Assembly: GCA_016293645.1 (NCBI GenBank) | Contig: JAEDDW010000027.1 | Coordinates: forward strand, 1 to 22,873 | DNA: 22,873 bases | Reading direction: 5' to 3' | Origin: Treponema sp. | GTDB lineage: Bacteria > Spirochaetota > Spirochaetia > Treponematales > Treponemataceae | Shown here: in pieces, positions 1 to 8,743 of the stretch | How positions within the stretch are numbered: the first letter of the stretch is position 1 | Layout: each line of letters starts with the position of its first letter | Notes under the pieces: model-generated | What the model saw: only the letters and a program-made list of their open reading frames with translations | Database searches by the model: none | What the model was told of the DNA's origin: nothing | Made by a program: the position numbers and the translations under genes

Positions 1-55
1 GAAAAGTGTAAGGAATATTCTGGTAAATGTAAAAATTAACCTAACAAGAAGTTCA

Positions 56-70
56 CAGCCCACTGGGCTG
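56..70. terminator. short GC-rich palindrome, possible terminator
   Basis: The arms CAGCCCA and TGGGCTG form a perfect 7-bp dyad around one central base, giving a 3-nt loop if the innermost pair opens. A short T-containing stretch (TAGTTTTATAG) follows on the plus strand. It may end transcription of a gene lying left of the window, but the T-run is poor, so this is a weak call. Confidence 0.3.
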
Positions 71-74
71 GTAG

Positions 75-758
75 TTTTATAGAAAAATAAAATTTGAGTT
101 TAACATTTTTATCCGTATCAAAAAAAGGAAGTGTAATGCTGGTGAATTCCTTAAGAAATATAAAGACCAAATGAAAGAACAGTTAGGAACTGATGTAAAT
201 TTTGATGTATATATGGATTTTATAGAAAAATATATTGGTAAAGACGATTTGCCAAATGCATTGGAAGAACCAAAATATGCAATCAGCTTAAGTGTTTTCA
301 AAAATGATGAAATGACTTGTGGCGCTTCAACAGATGGAATTGATGATTATTACTATACACTCGCATCTCCATTGAATGCGGCTGGTGATATGGACATTGA
401 AGCAGTTGTTCTTGATTCTTTTCACTGGTGCTGGGATGCATATATTTCTATGTCTAGAAGATTTCAGGGAAGTTCTAATATGATTAATGAACTTGCCCAA
501 GGTGCAGATGTAAAAGATTATGTAAATTCAAACTGGCCATGGTGGCGTGTTGCTTATGAAAATGTTTCACAGGCATTAACTGCAAAAATTTGTGCCGATA
601 GAGCAGATGCAATATTAGAAAATGCAAAGAATAGTGGTTTGAAAAATGTAATGCGCCCATATAACGCATTGACTGTTTACGAACAAAACCGCGATGAATA
701 TCCTACACTTGATTTATATATTGATGAATTGAATAAAGCTTTGTTTGTAGAAGAATAA
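75..758 (+). pseudogene. decayed N-truncated paralogue of the neighbouring secreted HEXXH protein
   Basis: The frame is open from a TAG at 72-74 to the TAA at 756-758. Its C-terminal two thirds align with the next gene: shared features include an NA(G/A)EF start, SSNMINELA against SSMIEGLA, YEQNRDEYP against YEQNRDKYP, and LDLYIDELNKALF against LDLYMDPLIKALF. The signal peptide and about the first 130 residues are missing, although weak similarity reaches back to about position 90, before the first in-frame ATG at 171. That ATG has no ribosome-binding site. A good site (AAGGAAG) precedes an out-of-frame ATG at 136. The zinc motif HEFFH of the neighbour reads HWCWD here, and the downstream Glu is Thr, so no metal-dependent activity is expected. 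It is AT-rich like its neighbour. An expressed pseudoenzyme starting at 171 (195 aa) cannot be excluded. Confidence 0.6.
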
Positions 759-770
759 ATAAAAAATGAA

Positions 771-802
771 AGGCCATAAATTTAAATTTTATGGTCTTTT
801 TT
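771..802 (+). terminator. rho-independent terminator after the decayed paralogue
   Basis: The left arm AGGCCATAAA (771-780) pairs with TTTATGGTCT (788-797) with one G-T pair and a 7-nt loop. A run of T continues to 802. It separates the two paralogues, so the second has its own promoter. Confidence 0.75.
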
Positions 803-806
803 AGTT

Positions 807-834
807 TTGGTTATTTCAATGTATACCATATAGC
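807..834 (+). promoter_or_regulatory. possible sigma70-type promoter for the secreted HEXXH gene
   Basis: TTGGTT at 807-812 and TATAGC at 829-834 are separated by 16 bp. They lie between the upstream terminator and a TTG start with a GGAG ribosome-binding site at 853-856. The region is AT-rich, so chance matches are easy. Confidence 0.35.
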
Positions 835-862
835 CAAAATAAATTTCTATTTGGAGTAAATT

Positions 863-1972
863 TTGAAAAAATTATTGTTCATATTTTTGTTCTGCATGCT
901 TACAGTAGCAGCTGTTTTTTCGCAGGAAAAACTTAATGTTTATTATGAAGATGATTCTGTAATCTTTTGTAGCAGTGATTACATTGATACTTATTTGATT
1001 GCTGCTGCATTAAATAAAAAGTTTGATAATGTAAATATTCGTGCAAAACCTTGGAGAGCTGCAAAAAAATATTTTTTAAATTATTCAGACCATGATTTTG
1101 TAAAAAATCTTGATAAATACACTGGTTATACAGACAATAGCTGGAGTAATTTTAATGTTATTTGGCCACTTATGAATTATGGTTTTTATGGTGATTCAAA
1201 TAAAATTCCTAATGATAAAGTAAAAACAAATGCATTTGGTTCAAAGAAAAAATTTCAAACCTTCCTTTTGGCACTTGAAAAATTCTATAAAGATACAAAC
1301 GCTGCTGAATTCTTTAACTCTATGCAGGAATATAATGAACAATTTCAGCAAGGTGTAGATTTGTATACTGAAAATGGAAAAATTCATAATTATTTTGAAT
1401 CTATGGAAAAATATCTTGGTACAGATAATCTTCAAAATAAGATGGATAACGTTAAATATGTTATTTTTTCCAGTCTTTTCAGAGAAGATTATGGCGCATC
1501 TTTCATTACTTCTTCAAATGAAACAAATAACTTGTTAATAGGTTTTAATCATCCTATGAGCTGGAATACTGGTAAAATAGATGTTGATTTTGTTGTAGCA
1601 AATTCAATCCATGAGTTCTTTCATAATTACATTAACAGATATGTACAGGCTCGCTCTTCAATGATTGAAGGCCTTGCAAAGAAAAAAGACAAAAAAGATT
1701 TTGGCGGGTATGGTCCATACGCTACAATGCCGTGGTTTAGGTTGGTTGATGAAAATATGGTTCGTGCTGTAGAAACAAGAATATATGCAGATATATTTGG
1801 AGATGACCAGCAGGCTTATGATTATATTTTGAAGGAACAAGTAGAACGTAATAATTTTGCTAGTTCTCTTCGTATGTACAACGTTTTGCCCGAATATGAA
1901 CAGAACCGCGATAAATATCCTTCTCTTGATTTGTATATGGATCCTCTTATTAAAGCTTTGTTTACTGAATAA
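863..1972 (+). CDS. secreted putative zinc metallopeptidase, DUF4932-like
   Basis: This 369-residue protein begins at a TTG, chosen because GGAG lies 6 nt upstream and the translation opens directly into a signal peptide (Lys-Lys, hydrophobic stretch to about residue 18, cleavage near FSQ at 19-21). The mature protein is therefore exported. The motif HEFFH at residues 250-254 inside a helix-like stretch is an HEXXH zinc site, and Glu304 (in RAVE) is a plausible third ligand. The spacing and the position of the motif late in the protein resemble DUF4932 proteins, whose substrate is unknown to me. No lipobox or other domain is seen. It is flanked upstream by a degraded copy of itself and downstream, directly after its stop, by the 3' end of an unrelated gene remnant on the other strand. 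Base composition is clearly more AT-rich than the genes from 2604 onwards, which suggests acquisition by transfer. Peptidase activity is inferred from the motif only. Confidence 0.72.
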   Translation: MKKLLFIFLFCMLTVAAVFSQEKLNVYYEDDSVIFCSSDYIDTYLIAAALNKKFDNVNIRAKPWRAAKKYFLNYSDHDFVKNLDKYTGYTDNSWSNFNVIWPLMNYGFYGDSNKIPNDKVKTNAFGSKKKFQTFLLALEKFYKDTNAAEFFNSMQEYNEQFQQGVDLYTENGKIHNYFESMEKYLGTDNLQNKMDNVKYVIFSSLFREDYGASFITSSNETNNLLIGFNHPMSWNTGKIDVDFVVANSIHEFFHNYINRYVQARSSMIEGLAKKKDKKDFGGYGPYATMPWFRLVDENMVRAVETRIYADIFGDDQQAYDYILKEQVERNNFASSLRMYNVLPEYEQNRDKYPSLDLYMDPLIKALFTE

Positions 1973-2388
1973 CTGCCTGCGCTTAAAGAAGGCGGAATTA
2001 CAGCATCTACAATGTTAGACCCGCGCCTGTTGTAAGAATTAAGCCTGGTAATGCCGTCTTCGTTTTCAACAAACACACCCTGATTCTCATCTTTAATGTC
2101 AAAATTCAAGTTTCTGCCCCTAAGCCTAAAAGCTTTGCCTGCCTTAATGTTCAAATCCTCACATTCGCTTGCATCTTCATTCAGGGCAAAAAGCCGGTAA
2201 ATCTTTCCTTCGCTTGAATTATCCGGCGGAATCTGCTTGTATTCAAGATTAGCTTTTACGCCCGTTACGGTTTGAGAATTGGGAATAAAAGAGTAGGTAA
2301 TCTGATGATTTGCATTACTTGGCGAAAAAGCTTCCTGAATGGAACTGCATGTACCGCTGGCATTAACTTTAAGCGTTCCAAATGCACG
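1973..2388 (-). pseudogene. remnant of a DUF4469-type DNA-binding protein gene
   Basis: Read on the minus strand, about 138 codons from 2388 down to 1976 look like real protein, not antisense. They contain FGTLKVNASGTCSS, a FSPSNANHQI stretch, and then an Ig-like segment with FRLRGRNLNFD, GVFVENEDG and AVIPPSLSAGSYSV. This order (HU/IHF-like domain tail, then a terminal domain ending in a IP..L.AG.Y strand) resembles the bacterial DNA-binding-domain plus DUF4469 proteins found in Bacteroidetes and Treponema. The 3' end is cut where the HEXXH gene ends (1972), after which the frame only reads antisense to that gene. The 5' side is interrupted at 2389 by a small palindromic element, and no start codon or HU domain can be followed beyond it. 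The family assignment is from recalled pattern and is moderate. Confidence 0.5.
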
Positions 2389-2452
2389 CGGGGACAGACT
2401 CCAATAACATATTGTTTCAAATACTTTCTTCGTTCTGGGGTCTGTCCCCCTT
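2389..2452. mobile_element. 64-bp palindromic REP/MITE-like insertion with 6-bp direct repeats
   Basis: The terminal inverted repeats are GGGGACAGACTCC (2390-2402) and GGGGTCTGTCCCC (2437-2449), matching at 12 of 13 positions. The element is flanked by direct repeats TGCACG at 2383-2388 and 2453-2458, as expected for a target duplication. It sits inside the DUF4469-like remnant. It carries no ORF, so it would depend on a transposase elsewhere. GGGGTCTGTCCCC-type palindromes are often seen near REP-associated tyrosine transposases, but no such gene is in the window. Confidence 0.55.
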
Positions 2453-2509
2453 TGCACGAAATCTGCAAATCAAACCCTCCATTTGATTGATTTCTGCACC
2501 GCATTGCAA

Positions 2510-2537
2510 TTGTAAAACACCCATTCTGTGTTATACT
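2510..2537 (+). promoter_or_regulatory. promoter for the malQ-amylase operon
   Basis: TTGTAA (2510-2515), a 16-bp spacer and TATACT (2532-2537) form a sigma70-type promoter. TGT directly before the hexamer gives an extended -10. Initiation near 2544 would leave a leader of about 60 nt. No operator dyad or riboswitch-like fold is obvious in the leader. Confidence 0.6.
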
Positions 2538-2603
2538 TAGGGAAGAGAATCGTATTTGCGGTTTATTATTCCAAATTAATTTTCTTAAAATAGGCTTAAA
2601 TTT

Positions 2604-4658
2604 ATGAAGAAACGAACAGGAATTGTAGTTCCACTTTCAGCACTTTATACGGAAGACTGTCCTGCTTGCGGTGACTTTCTTGCACTCAAGGACCTTGCGG
2701 ATTTCTGCGGCAAGGCAGGATTCTCTGTAGTTCAGCTGCTTCCTGTAAACGACACGGGCACACAGTCCTCACCTTATTCCGGCTTGTCTGCATTTGCGCT
2801 CCATCCGCTTTACATAAGGATCAATGCCCTTCCTGAATTCAAGGCAGCGATGAAAGGAAACAAGACCTTTTCCACGGCATACAAGGCTTTTGAAAAAGAA
2901 TTCACATACAAGAGAAGATTTGACTACGATGCAGTTCTCGGTGAAAAGATCAAACTGCTTCATCTTCTGTACAATTATATAGAAAAGAAGAACACACCAA
3001 AGGCAAAAGGTGGAATAACATCAGCCCCAAGCGAAGAAGCCGAGAAGCTTGCAAAGGAAATGGCCGCTTTCGTACGCGACAACAAGTGGATCATTCCATA
3101 TGCGGTTTTCAAAAACATCAAGGACGAGAACATGCAGGCCAGCTGGAAAAGCTGGGAACCTTCACTTCAGAAACTCACGAGGGACCAGATTCAGCTCAAG
3201 TGGAAGAACAAGGCAAAAAAATCAAGTCACGACTTTTTTGTCTGGTGCCAGCTTAGGGCAGCCCAGCAATTCAAGGAAGGCGCAGAAAGTCTCCGCGCAA
3301 AGAAGATCATACTCAAGGGAGACATACCTATCCTCATGAACGAAGACAGCGTCGACTGCTGGACATGGCCGGAGTTCTTCCGCCAGGATCTGCGCGCAGG
3401 TTCTCCACCGGACGGCGGAAATCCTATGGGTCAGAACTGGGGATTTCCTACATACGACTGGGACCGGATCGAGGCAGACGAGTACACATGGTGGAAAGAC
3501 AGAGTCAAGACCAGCGCACAGTACTATGACGCATTCCGCATCGACCACATCCTGGGCTTCTTCAGAATCTGGGCAGCTGCGGAAACTGAGACGACAGCAT
3601 ATCTTGGACATACGATTCCATATGCCGACTTCACGAGAAAAACTCTCAACGAACTTGGCTTTGACGATGACAGGATAAAGTGGATTTCGGAACCTCACAT
3701 TCCAACCGGAACGATCGAAAGCATCACCTGGAACCACGACGAGGCGACGGCGATCCTTGAAAAAGTTTGTGACCGCGTAAAGACCGAAGAACTGTGGACT
3801 TTCAAGAAGGAACTCACAGGCGACAGGGAAATCTATGGCATGCATTTCTCAGACGACGAAGGGAAAGACAACGCCATTAAAAATGCCCTTGCGGAAAAAT
3901 GGAGGGACCGTTCCCTCATCCAGATAAAGAAAGATCGTTTCATCAAGGTATACGCATTTGAGAATTCCACCTCATGGAAAACCCTTTCATGGGAAGAACA
4001 GGAAAAGCTCAGGAAGCTCTTTGCGGAAATCGATGAAAAGGAAAACAAAATATGGGGCAAGCAGGCGACATCGACTTTGTCTGCCATCGTTCATGCCAGC
4101 GACATGATTCCATGTGCAGAAGATCTTGGAGTTAATCTTCCTGTAATGCCGGAAGTTCTTAAAAAACTGGACATTCTTTCACTTAAGGTAATTCGCTGGA
4201 CCCGCCAATGGGATAAACCAGGGCAGCCTTACATTGCATTCGAGGATTATCCTGAACTGAGTGTTGCCACGACATCCGTTCATGACAGCACGACTTTGCG
4301 CCAGTGGTGGAACCAGGAAAAGGACAGCGTCTGGGCTTTCCTCAATTCGATAAAGGAAGAAAAGAAGCCGGACGGGAATTCCGCCTTTACCCCTGAGATC
4401 GCCGAATACGTCCACAGACAGCTTGCAAAATGCAGAAGCGCACTTCTCATCAATCCGCTTCAGGATTATCTTTTCCTTGAGCACTGCTTCTTCCTTGAAA
4501 ATGAAAATGACGAGCGTATCAACATTCCCGGCAGCGTAAATACTTTCAACTGGACATACAGAATTCCGGTTACAATAAAGGAAATCTCGGAAAACAAAAG
4601 TCTTTTAAGCAAGATAAACCTGATCGTAAAAGAGCATGACGGAGAACAGGAGGAATAG
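2604..4658 (+). CDS. malQ: 4-alpha-glucanotransferase (amylomaltase), GH77
   Basis: The protein transfers alpha-1,4-glucan segments between maltodextrins, releasing glucose, in cytoplasmic maltodextrin or glycogen metabolism. At 684 residues it matches the long MalQ form (about 690 in E. coli). The N-terminal GDFLALKDLADFCGKAGF and LLPVNDTGTQSSPYS stretches are the usual opening of GH77. The catalytic nucleophile is Asp314 in YDAFRIDH, the acid/base is Glu506 in AEDLG, and His560-Asp561 lie in SVHDS. No signal peptide is present. The ATG at 2604 opens the family alignment, with only a weak TAGG ribosome-binding site. The stop is followed after one base by the start of the giant GH13 gene, so the two are co-transcribed and probably act on the same glucan. 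Identity is near certain. Confidence 0.95.
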   Translation: MKKRTGIVVPLSALYTEDCPACGDFLALKDLADFCGKAGFSVVQLLPVNDTGTQSSPYSGLSAFALHPLYIRINALPEFKAAMKGNKTFSTAYKAFEKEFTYKRRFDYDAVLGEKIKLLHLLYNYIEKKNTPKAKGGITSAPSEEAEKLAKEMAAFVRDNKWIIPYAVFKNIKDENMQASWKSWEPSLQKLTRDQIQLKWKNKAKKSSHDFFVWCQLRAAQQFKEGAESLRAKKIILKGDIPILMNEDSVDCWTWPEFFRQDLRAGSPPDGGNPMGQNWGFPTYDWDRIEADEYTWWKDRVKTSAQYYDAFRIDHILGFFRIWAAAETETTAYLGHTIPYADFTRKTLNELGFDDDRIKWISEPHIPTGTIESITWNHDEATAILEKVCDRVKTEELWTFKKELTGDREIYGMHFSDDEGKDNAIKNALAEKWRDRSLIQIKKDRFIKVYAFENSTSWKTLSWEEQEKLRKLFAEIDEKENKIWGKQATSTLSAIVHASDMIPCAEDLGVNLPVMPEVLKKLDILSLKVIRWTRQWDKPGQPYIAFEDYPELSVATTSVHDSTTLRQWWNQEKDSVWAFLNSIKEEKKPDGNSAFTPEIAEYVHRQLAKCRSALLINPLQDYLFLEHCFFLENENDERINIPGSVNTFNWTYRIPVTIKEISENKSLLSKINLIVKEHDGEQEE

Positions 4659-4659
4659 A

Positions 4660-7600
4660 ATGAAAATTTCGCTGAATGAATTTCACATCAACAAGAATAT
4701 AAGAAACAGATGCCAGTTTGAGGAAACTCTTTTTGCCTCGACAGGAAATGCAATCTTCACGAATTTTGCCGCAGTCCAGAGATTCCAGGTGAAGCTCAAT
4801 GAAGTCTTCGAGGAAAGAGGACAGAACGAGCAGAAAGTTTCAGCCGGAAACCTCAACGCCATGGGCCTGATTGATGAAATTTTCCATCACGTCTGCCTGC
4901 TGTTCCGCAGAGACAGGGCTCCTGATGCTTTCAAGAACATCCTCGCAGATCTGGACAGAACCCTTGGAGCTCAGGAAATGGATAAACTTCTTCTTGAGTT
5001 CATGGATGAATTCCCTCCTGTGGAAGTCTACCAGGGAAAGATTTCTCCGGAACAGTTCCTTGACCGCAACTGCTGGGACGAAGGAGTTAAGCGCGAAAGA
5101 AGCAACCGTGAGCAGGTTCTTGAGGAAATGATTCTTCTTCACCTTGCAAACGAAAACCCGGCATTCCATCCGTTTGCAATTCTCTTTGATGATGAAAAGC
5201 TCAAGAAAAATCCAAACTACATAAAGACCTGGATACAGATAAAGGCATTCTTTGAAACACAGCCTGTATTTGGTCCAAAGAACAATACGCTGATCAACAT
5301 GCTCAAGGAACCGGTCCTTGCTTCCCCGACATCCCTCAAGGGACAGCTTGACTACATCCGCACATACTGGACTTCAGTCCTCGGAGAATGGATTCTCCGT
5401 CTTCTTGAGGGGATCGACACCATCAACGAAGAAGAAAAGGCAGCCTGGCACCCGACAAACGGTGGCGAAGTTTCAATGGACGCCTACAGTTTTGACGACA
5501 ACGACCTGATGAAAGAATACGAAAGGTTCAGTCCAGACCGTGAATGGATGCCTAAGGTAATCCTCATGGCAAAGACAGTACTCGTATGGCTTTATCAGCT
5601 TTCAAAAAAATACGACAGGGACATTACCCGCCTTGACCAGATTCCAGATGAGGAACTTGATGCCCTCCGTGATGCCGGTTTCACGGGATTGTGGCTCATC
5701 GGTCTTTGGGAACGTTCAAACGCATCAAAGAGAATCAAGCAGATCAACGGAAACCCTGAGGCAGCTTCTTCCGCATATTCACTTTTGAACTATGAGATCG
5801 CAGGAAACCTTGGCGGATGGCCTGCACTGGAAAACCTGCGCTGGCGTTGCTGGCAGAGGGGAATTCGCCTTGCTTCCGACATGGTACCAAACCACACTGG
5901 TATGGACGGCGACTGGGTAATAGAACACCCTGACTACTTCATCTCGACAAAAGACTGTCCAAGTCCAAGCTATACTTTCAACGGTGAAAACCTGAGCCAC
6001 GATGGCCGCGTAAGCATTTATCTTGAAGACCACTACTACAGCAAGAACGACTGCGCTGTCTGTTTCAAGCGCGTTGACAACCAGACTGGAGATGTTACAT
6101 ACATCTATCACGGCAACGACGGAACCGGAATGCCATGGAACGACACAGCACAGATAGACTACCTGAACCCTGTTGCACGCGAAGCAGTCATGCAGCAGAT
6201 TTTAAACGTTGCAAGGAATTTCCCTATCATCCGTTTTGATGCCGCCATGGTTCTTGCAAAGAAGCACATCAGGCGACTCTGGTATCCACAGCCAGGACAC
6301 GGTGGAGACATCTACAGCCGCAGCCGTTACGCACTTTCAAGCGAAGAATTTGAAAACCGAATTCCAAATGAATTCTGGCGCGAAGTTGTTGACCGCTGTG
6401 CCCAGGAAATTCCTGACACCCTTTTGCTTGCAGAAGCATTCTGGATGATGGAAGGATACTTCACACGCACCCTTGGCATGCACCGCGTTTATAATTCCGC
6501 CTTCATGAACATGCTTAAAAAGGAAGAGAACCAGAAGTACCGCGACACCGTAAAAAACACCATCAAGTTTGATCCGCAGATCCTCAAGCGCTACGTAAAC
6601 TTCATGAACAATCCTGATGAAGAAACAGCAGTCGCCCAGTTTGGACGCGGAGACAAATATTTTGGTGTCTGCACCTTGATGATCACAATGCCGGGTCTTC
6701 CAATGTTCGGTCACGGTCAGCTTGAAGGCTACGAAGAAAAGTACGGAATGGAATACACCCGCGCATACAAGGACGAGCAGGTTGATGAAGGATTGATGAA
6801 CGGACACCGTGCACTCATCTTCCCTATCATGCACAAGCGCTATCTTTTTGCCCAGGTTGAAAACTTCCTCTTCTACGATGTATGGAACAACGGCAGCGTA
6901 AACGAAAATGTTTTTGCCTATTCAAACTTTGTTGGCGACGAAGGAACAGTCGTCTTCTACAACAACAAATATGACAGTGCCCAGGGATGGATAAAGCAGT
7001 CCTGTGAATACGCAGTAAAGATCGGCAGTGGTGATGACGACAAGAAAATGGTGACAAGAAGTCTTGGAGAAGGTCTTGGCCTTACCTACGGCTGGAACCA
7101 TTATGTCGTCCTTCATGAGCAGAGATCAGGACTCTGGTTCATCCGCAAGTCGGACGATATCATCAACAACGGAATGTTCGTCATGCTCAAGGGATTTGAA
7201 GCCCAGGTATTCACGGACGTGCGCCAGGTAGTTGACTCGGAAGATGGAAAGTATGCAAAACTCTGTGAGCTTCTCAATGGAGCCGGAACTGAAGACATCG
7301 AAATTGCATGGCAGGAATACCGATACAAGGAACTATATACGGAACTTGGAAAATTCGTGACTCCGGAATTCCTTGATGACATACATCTTCTGTTTACTCC
7401 AAAGTCTAAGCTTGAGAAGAGCATGAAAAAACCGGTGCTCAAAACCATACTTGCAGCAGTCAAAGACAGTGCGCTTTCATACTATGAAATGGAATCCAGA
7501 TTCGCACTTGATTCCGAAGCAGAAAAGAAAGCCGCTGAGACAGTCGAAAAGAAGACTGCAGCAAGGAAATCCGTTTCAAGAAAAGCTGCACGTGCAGACG

Positions 7601-8739
7601 CAAAGTCCACTGAGGCAACTCCGGAAGAAAAATTCTCTGCATTCACAAAACAGATTGAATATCTCCACAAGATTTTTGAATCAGCCCAAAAATCAAGCCT
7701 CAAGAGAAATGCAGTGAAGGCAACGTTGGATGCTGAAATCTATCAGGGATTTGAAGAAAACAGACTGAGCGCAGAAATTCTTGTCTGTTTTGCAGCTGTT
7801 TCTTCAGCGGGTTCCGACAACCTGATCAAGTGGGGATTCAACAGAAAACTTTCAGACCTCCTTGGGAAGACTGATTTCGCGGAAAAAGAATTCGGTGCAT
7901 CGGTCAAGGAGATGAGAAACGTATTCACACGTATCTTCATCTGCTCGAAAATCAGCAGGTTCAATTTCTGCACATCGGAATTTGTAAGATCCACATATGA
8001 AGTTGCAAAACTTCTTGTAAAGGATGAACACGCATTCCTTCTTTCCGGTGCACACAGTTACGACGGAACAATCTGGTTCAACAAGGAAAGGATGGACAGC
8101 ACATTGTGGTATGCCCTTACATCAAACGCAATGCTCACATCAAGAACACTGCGCGATCAGATCTACAGTCTCTTCCGAACTCTGTCGGCCGCTAAGGAAA
8201 AGGCTGAGTACAAATGCCAGAACTTTACCAACGCCCTGATGCCTGAAGAAAAAAAGCATGCAGCAAAGAAAACTGCCGCTTCAAAAAAAGAAACCGCGGA
8301 AAAGAAAGTGACTGCAAAGACCACAAAGGCCAAGGTGGAAACCAAAAAGAAGGAGACGGCAAAAAAAGCCGCAGCTCCTGAAAAAACCGCCGAAAAGAAA
8401 ACTGCAACAGTAAAGAAGACTGAAGCTGCAAAAAAAACCTCTGAAACAAAGAAGACGACAGCTTCAAAAAAGACGGTTGCAGGAAAAAAGCCTGAAGCTG
8501 CAAAGAAAACCGCCGCTTCAAAAAAAGAAACCGCGGAAAAGAAAGTGACTGCAAAGACCACAAAGGCCAAGGTGGAAACCAAAAAGAAGGAGACGGCAAA
8601 AAAAGCCGCAGCTCCTGAAAAAACCGCCGAAAAGAAAACTGCAACAGTAAAGAAGACTGAAGCTGCAAAAAAAACCTCTGAAACAAAGAAGACGACAGCT
8701 TCAAAAAAGACGGTTGCAGTAAAGAAAACAAAGAAGTAG
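4660..8739 (+). CDS. giant GH13 alpha-amylase-family protein with histone-H1-like Lys/Ala/Thr tail
   Basis: This 1359-residue cytoplasmic protein starts at the ATG at 4660, which has AGGAGG 6 nt upstream. An in-frame ATG 24 nt earlier lacks such a site. Residues 1-300 are a helical region I do not recognise. A GH13 barrel begins near 308: region I is DMVPNH (Asp407, His412), region II RFDAA (nucleophile Asp527), region III AEAF (acid Glu592), and region IV NNPDE with Asp653. Region IV normally reads NHD, so the conserved His is Pro652 here. A beta-rich domain follows to about 860, then a helical part with a short Lys/Ala linker near 952-989. The last 165 residues are almost only Lys, Ala, Thr and Glu and contain a near-perfect 79-residue duplication. 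Co-transcription with malQ points to intracellular glucan turnover. The exact reaction (hydrolysis or transfer) cannot be read from sequence. Confidence 0.85.
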   Translation: MKISLNEFHINKNIRNRCQFEETLFASTGNAIFTNFAAVQRFQVKLNEVFEERGQNEQKVSAGNLNAMGLIDEIFHHVCLLFRRDRAPDAFKNILADLDRTLGAQEMDKLLLEFMDEFPPVEVYQGKISPEQFLDRNCWDEGVKRERSNREQVLEEMILLHLANENPAFHPFAILFDDEKLKKNPNYIKTWIQIKAFFETQPVFGPKNNTLINMLKEPVLASPTSLKGQLDYIRTYWTSVLGEWILRLLEGIDTINEEEKAAWHPTNGGEVSMDAYSFDDNDLMKEYERFSPDREWMPKVILMAKTVLVWLYQLSKKYDRDITRLDQIPDEELDALRDAGFTGLWLIGLWERSNASKRIKQINGNPEAASSAYSLLNYEIAGNLGGWPALENLRWRCWQRGIRLASDMVPNHTGMDGDWVIEHPDYFISTKDCPSPSYTFNGENLSHDGRVSIYLEDHYYSKNDCAVCFKRVDNQTGDVTYIYHGNDGTGMPWNDTAQIDYLNPVAREAVMQQILNVARNFPIIRFDAAMVLAKKHIRRLWYPQPGHGGDIYSRSRYALSSEEFENRIPNEFWREVVDRCAQEIPDTLLLAEAFWMMEGYFTRTLGMHRVYNSAFMNMLKKEENQKYRDTVKNTIKFDPQILKRYVNFMNNPDEETAVAQFGRGDKYFGVCTLMITMPGLPMFGHGQLEGYEEKYGMEYTRAYKDEQVDEGLMNGHRALIFPIMHKRYLFAQVENFLFYDVWNNGSVNENVFAYSNFVGDEGTVVFYNNKYDSAQGWIKQSCEYAVKIGSGDDDKKMVTRSLGEGLGLTYGWNHYVVLHEQRSGLWFIRKSDDIINNGMFVMLKGFEAQVFTDVRQVVDSEDGKYAKLCELLNGAGTEDIEIAWQEYRYKELYTELGKFVTPEFLDDIHLLFTPKSKLEKSMKKPVLKTILAAVKDSALSYYEMESRFALDSEAEKKAAETVEKKTAARKSVSRKAARADAKSTEATPEEKFSAFTKQIEYLHKIFESAQKSSLKRNAVKATLDAEIYQGFEENRLSAEILVCFAAVSSAGSDNLIKWGFNRKLSDLLGKTDFAEKEFGASVKEMRNVFTRIFICSKISRFNFCTSEFVRSTYEVAKLLVKDEHAFLLSGAHSYDGTIWFNKERMDSTLWYALTSNAMLTSRTLRDQIYSLFRTLSAAKEKAEYKCQNFTNALMPEEKKHAAKKTAASKKETAEKKVTAKTTKAKVETKKKETAKKAAAPEKTAEKKTATVKKTEAAKKTSETKKTTASKKTVAGKKPEAAKKTAASKKETAEKKVTAKTTKAKVETKKKETAKKAAAPEKTAEKKTATVKKTEAAKKTSETKKTTASKKTVAVKKTKK
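8263..8735 (+). repeat. 237-bp tandem duplication in the Lys-rich tail of the GH13 gene
   Basis: Positions 8263-8482 recur at 8500-8719 with an offset of 237 bp (79 codons). I find one mismatch in about 220 bp (ACTGCC against ACCGCC). The period keeps the frame, so the tail is doubled without disruption. Such near-identity, including silent positions, indicates a recent duplication or ongoing homogenisation and probable length variation between strains. Confidence 0.9.
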
Positions 8740-8743
8740 AAGC

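Noticed and set aside
2538..2603. Riboswitch or attenuator in the malQ leader
   Set aside because: The leader is about 60 nt and AT-rich, with no conserved stem or anti-terminator pairing visible.
3222..3845. 207-codon minus-strand frame inside malQ
   Set aside because: It is antisense to intact malQ, with no recognisable domain.
8263..8735. CRISPR-like or satellite array
   Set aside because: There are only two adjacent coding copies of 237 bp and no spacers; this is an in-frame protein duplication.
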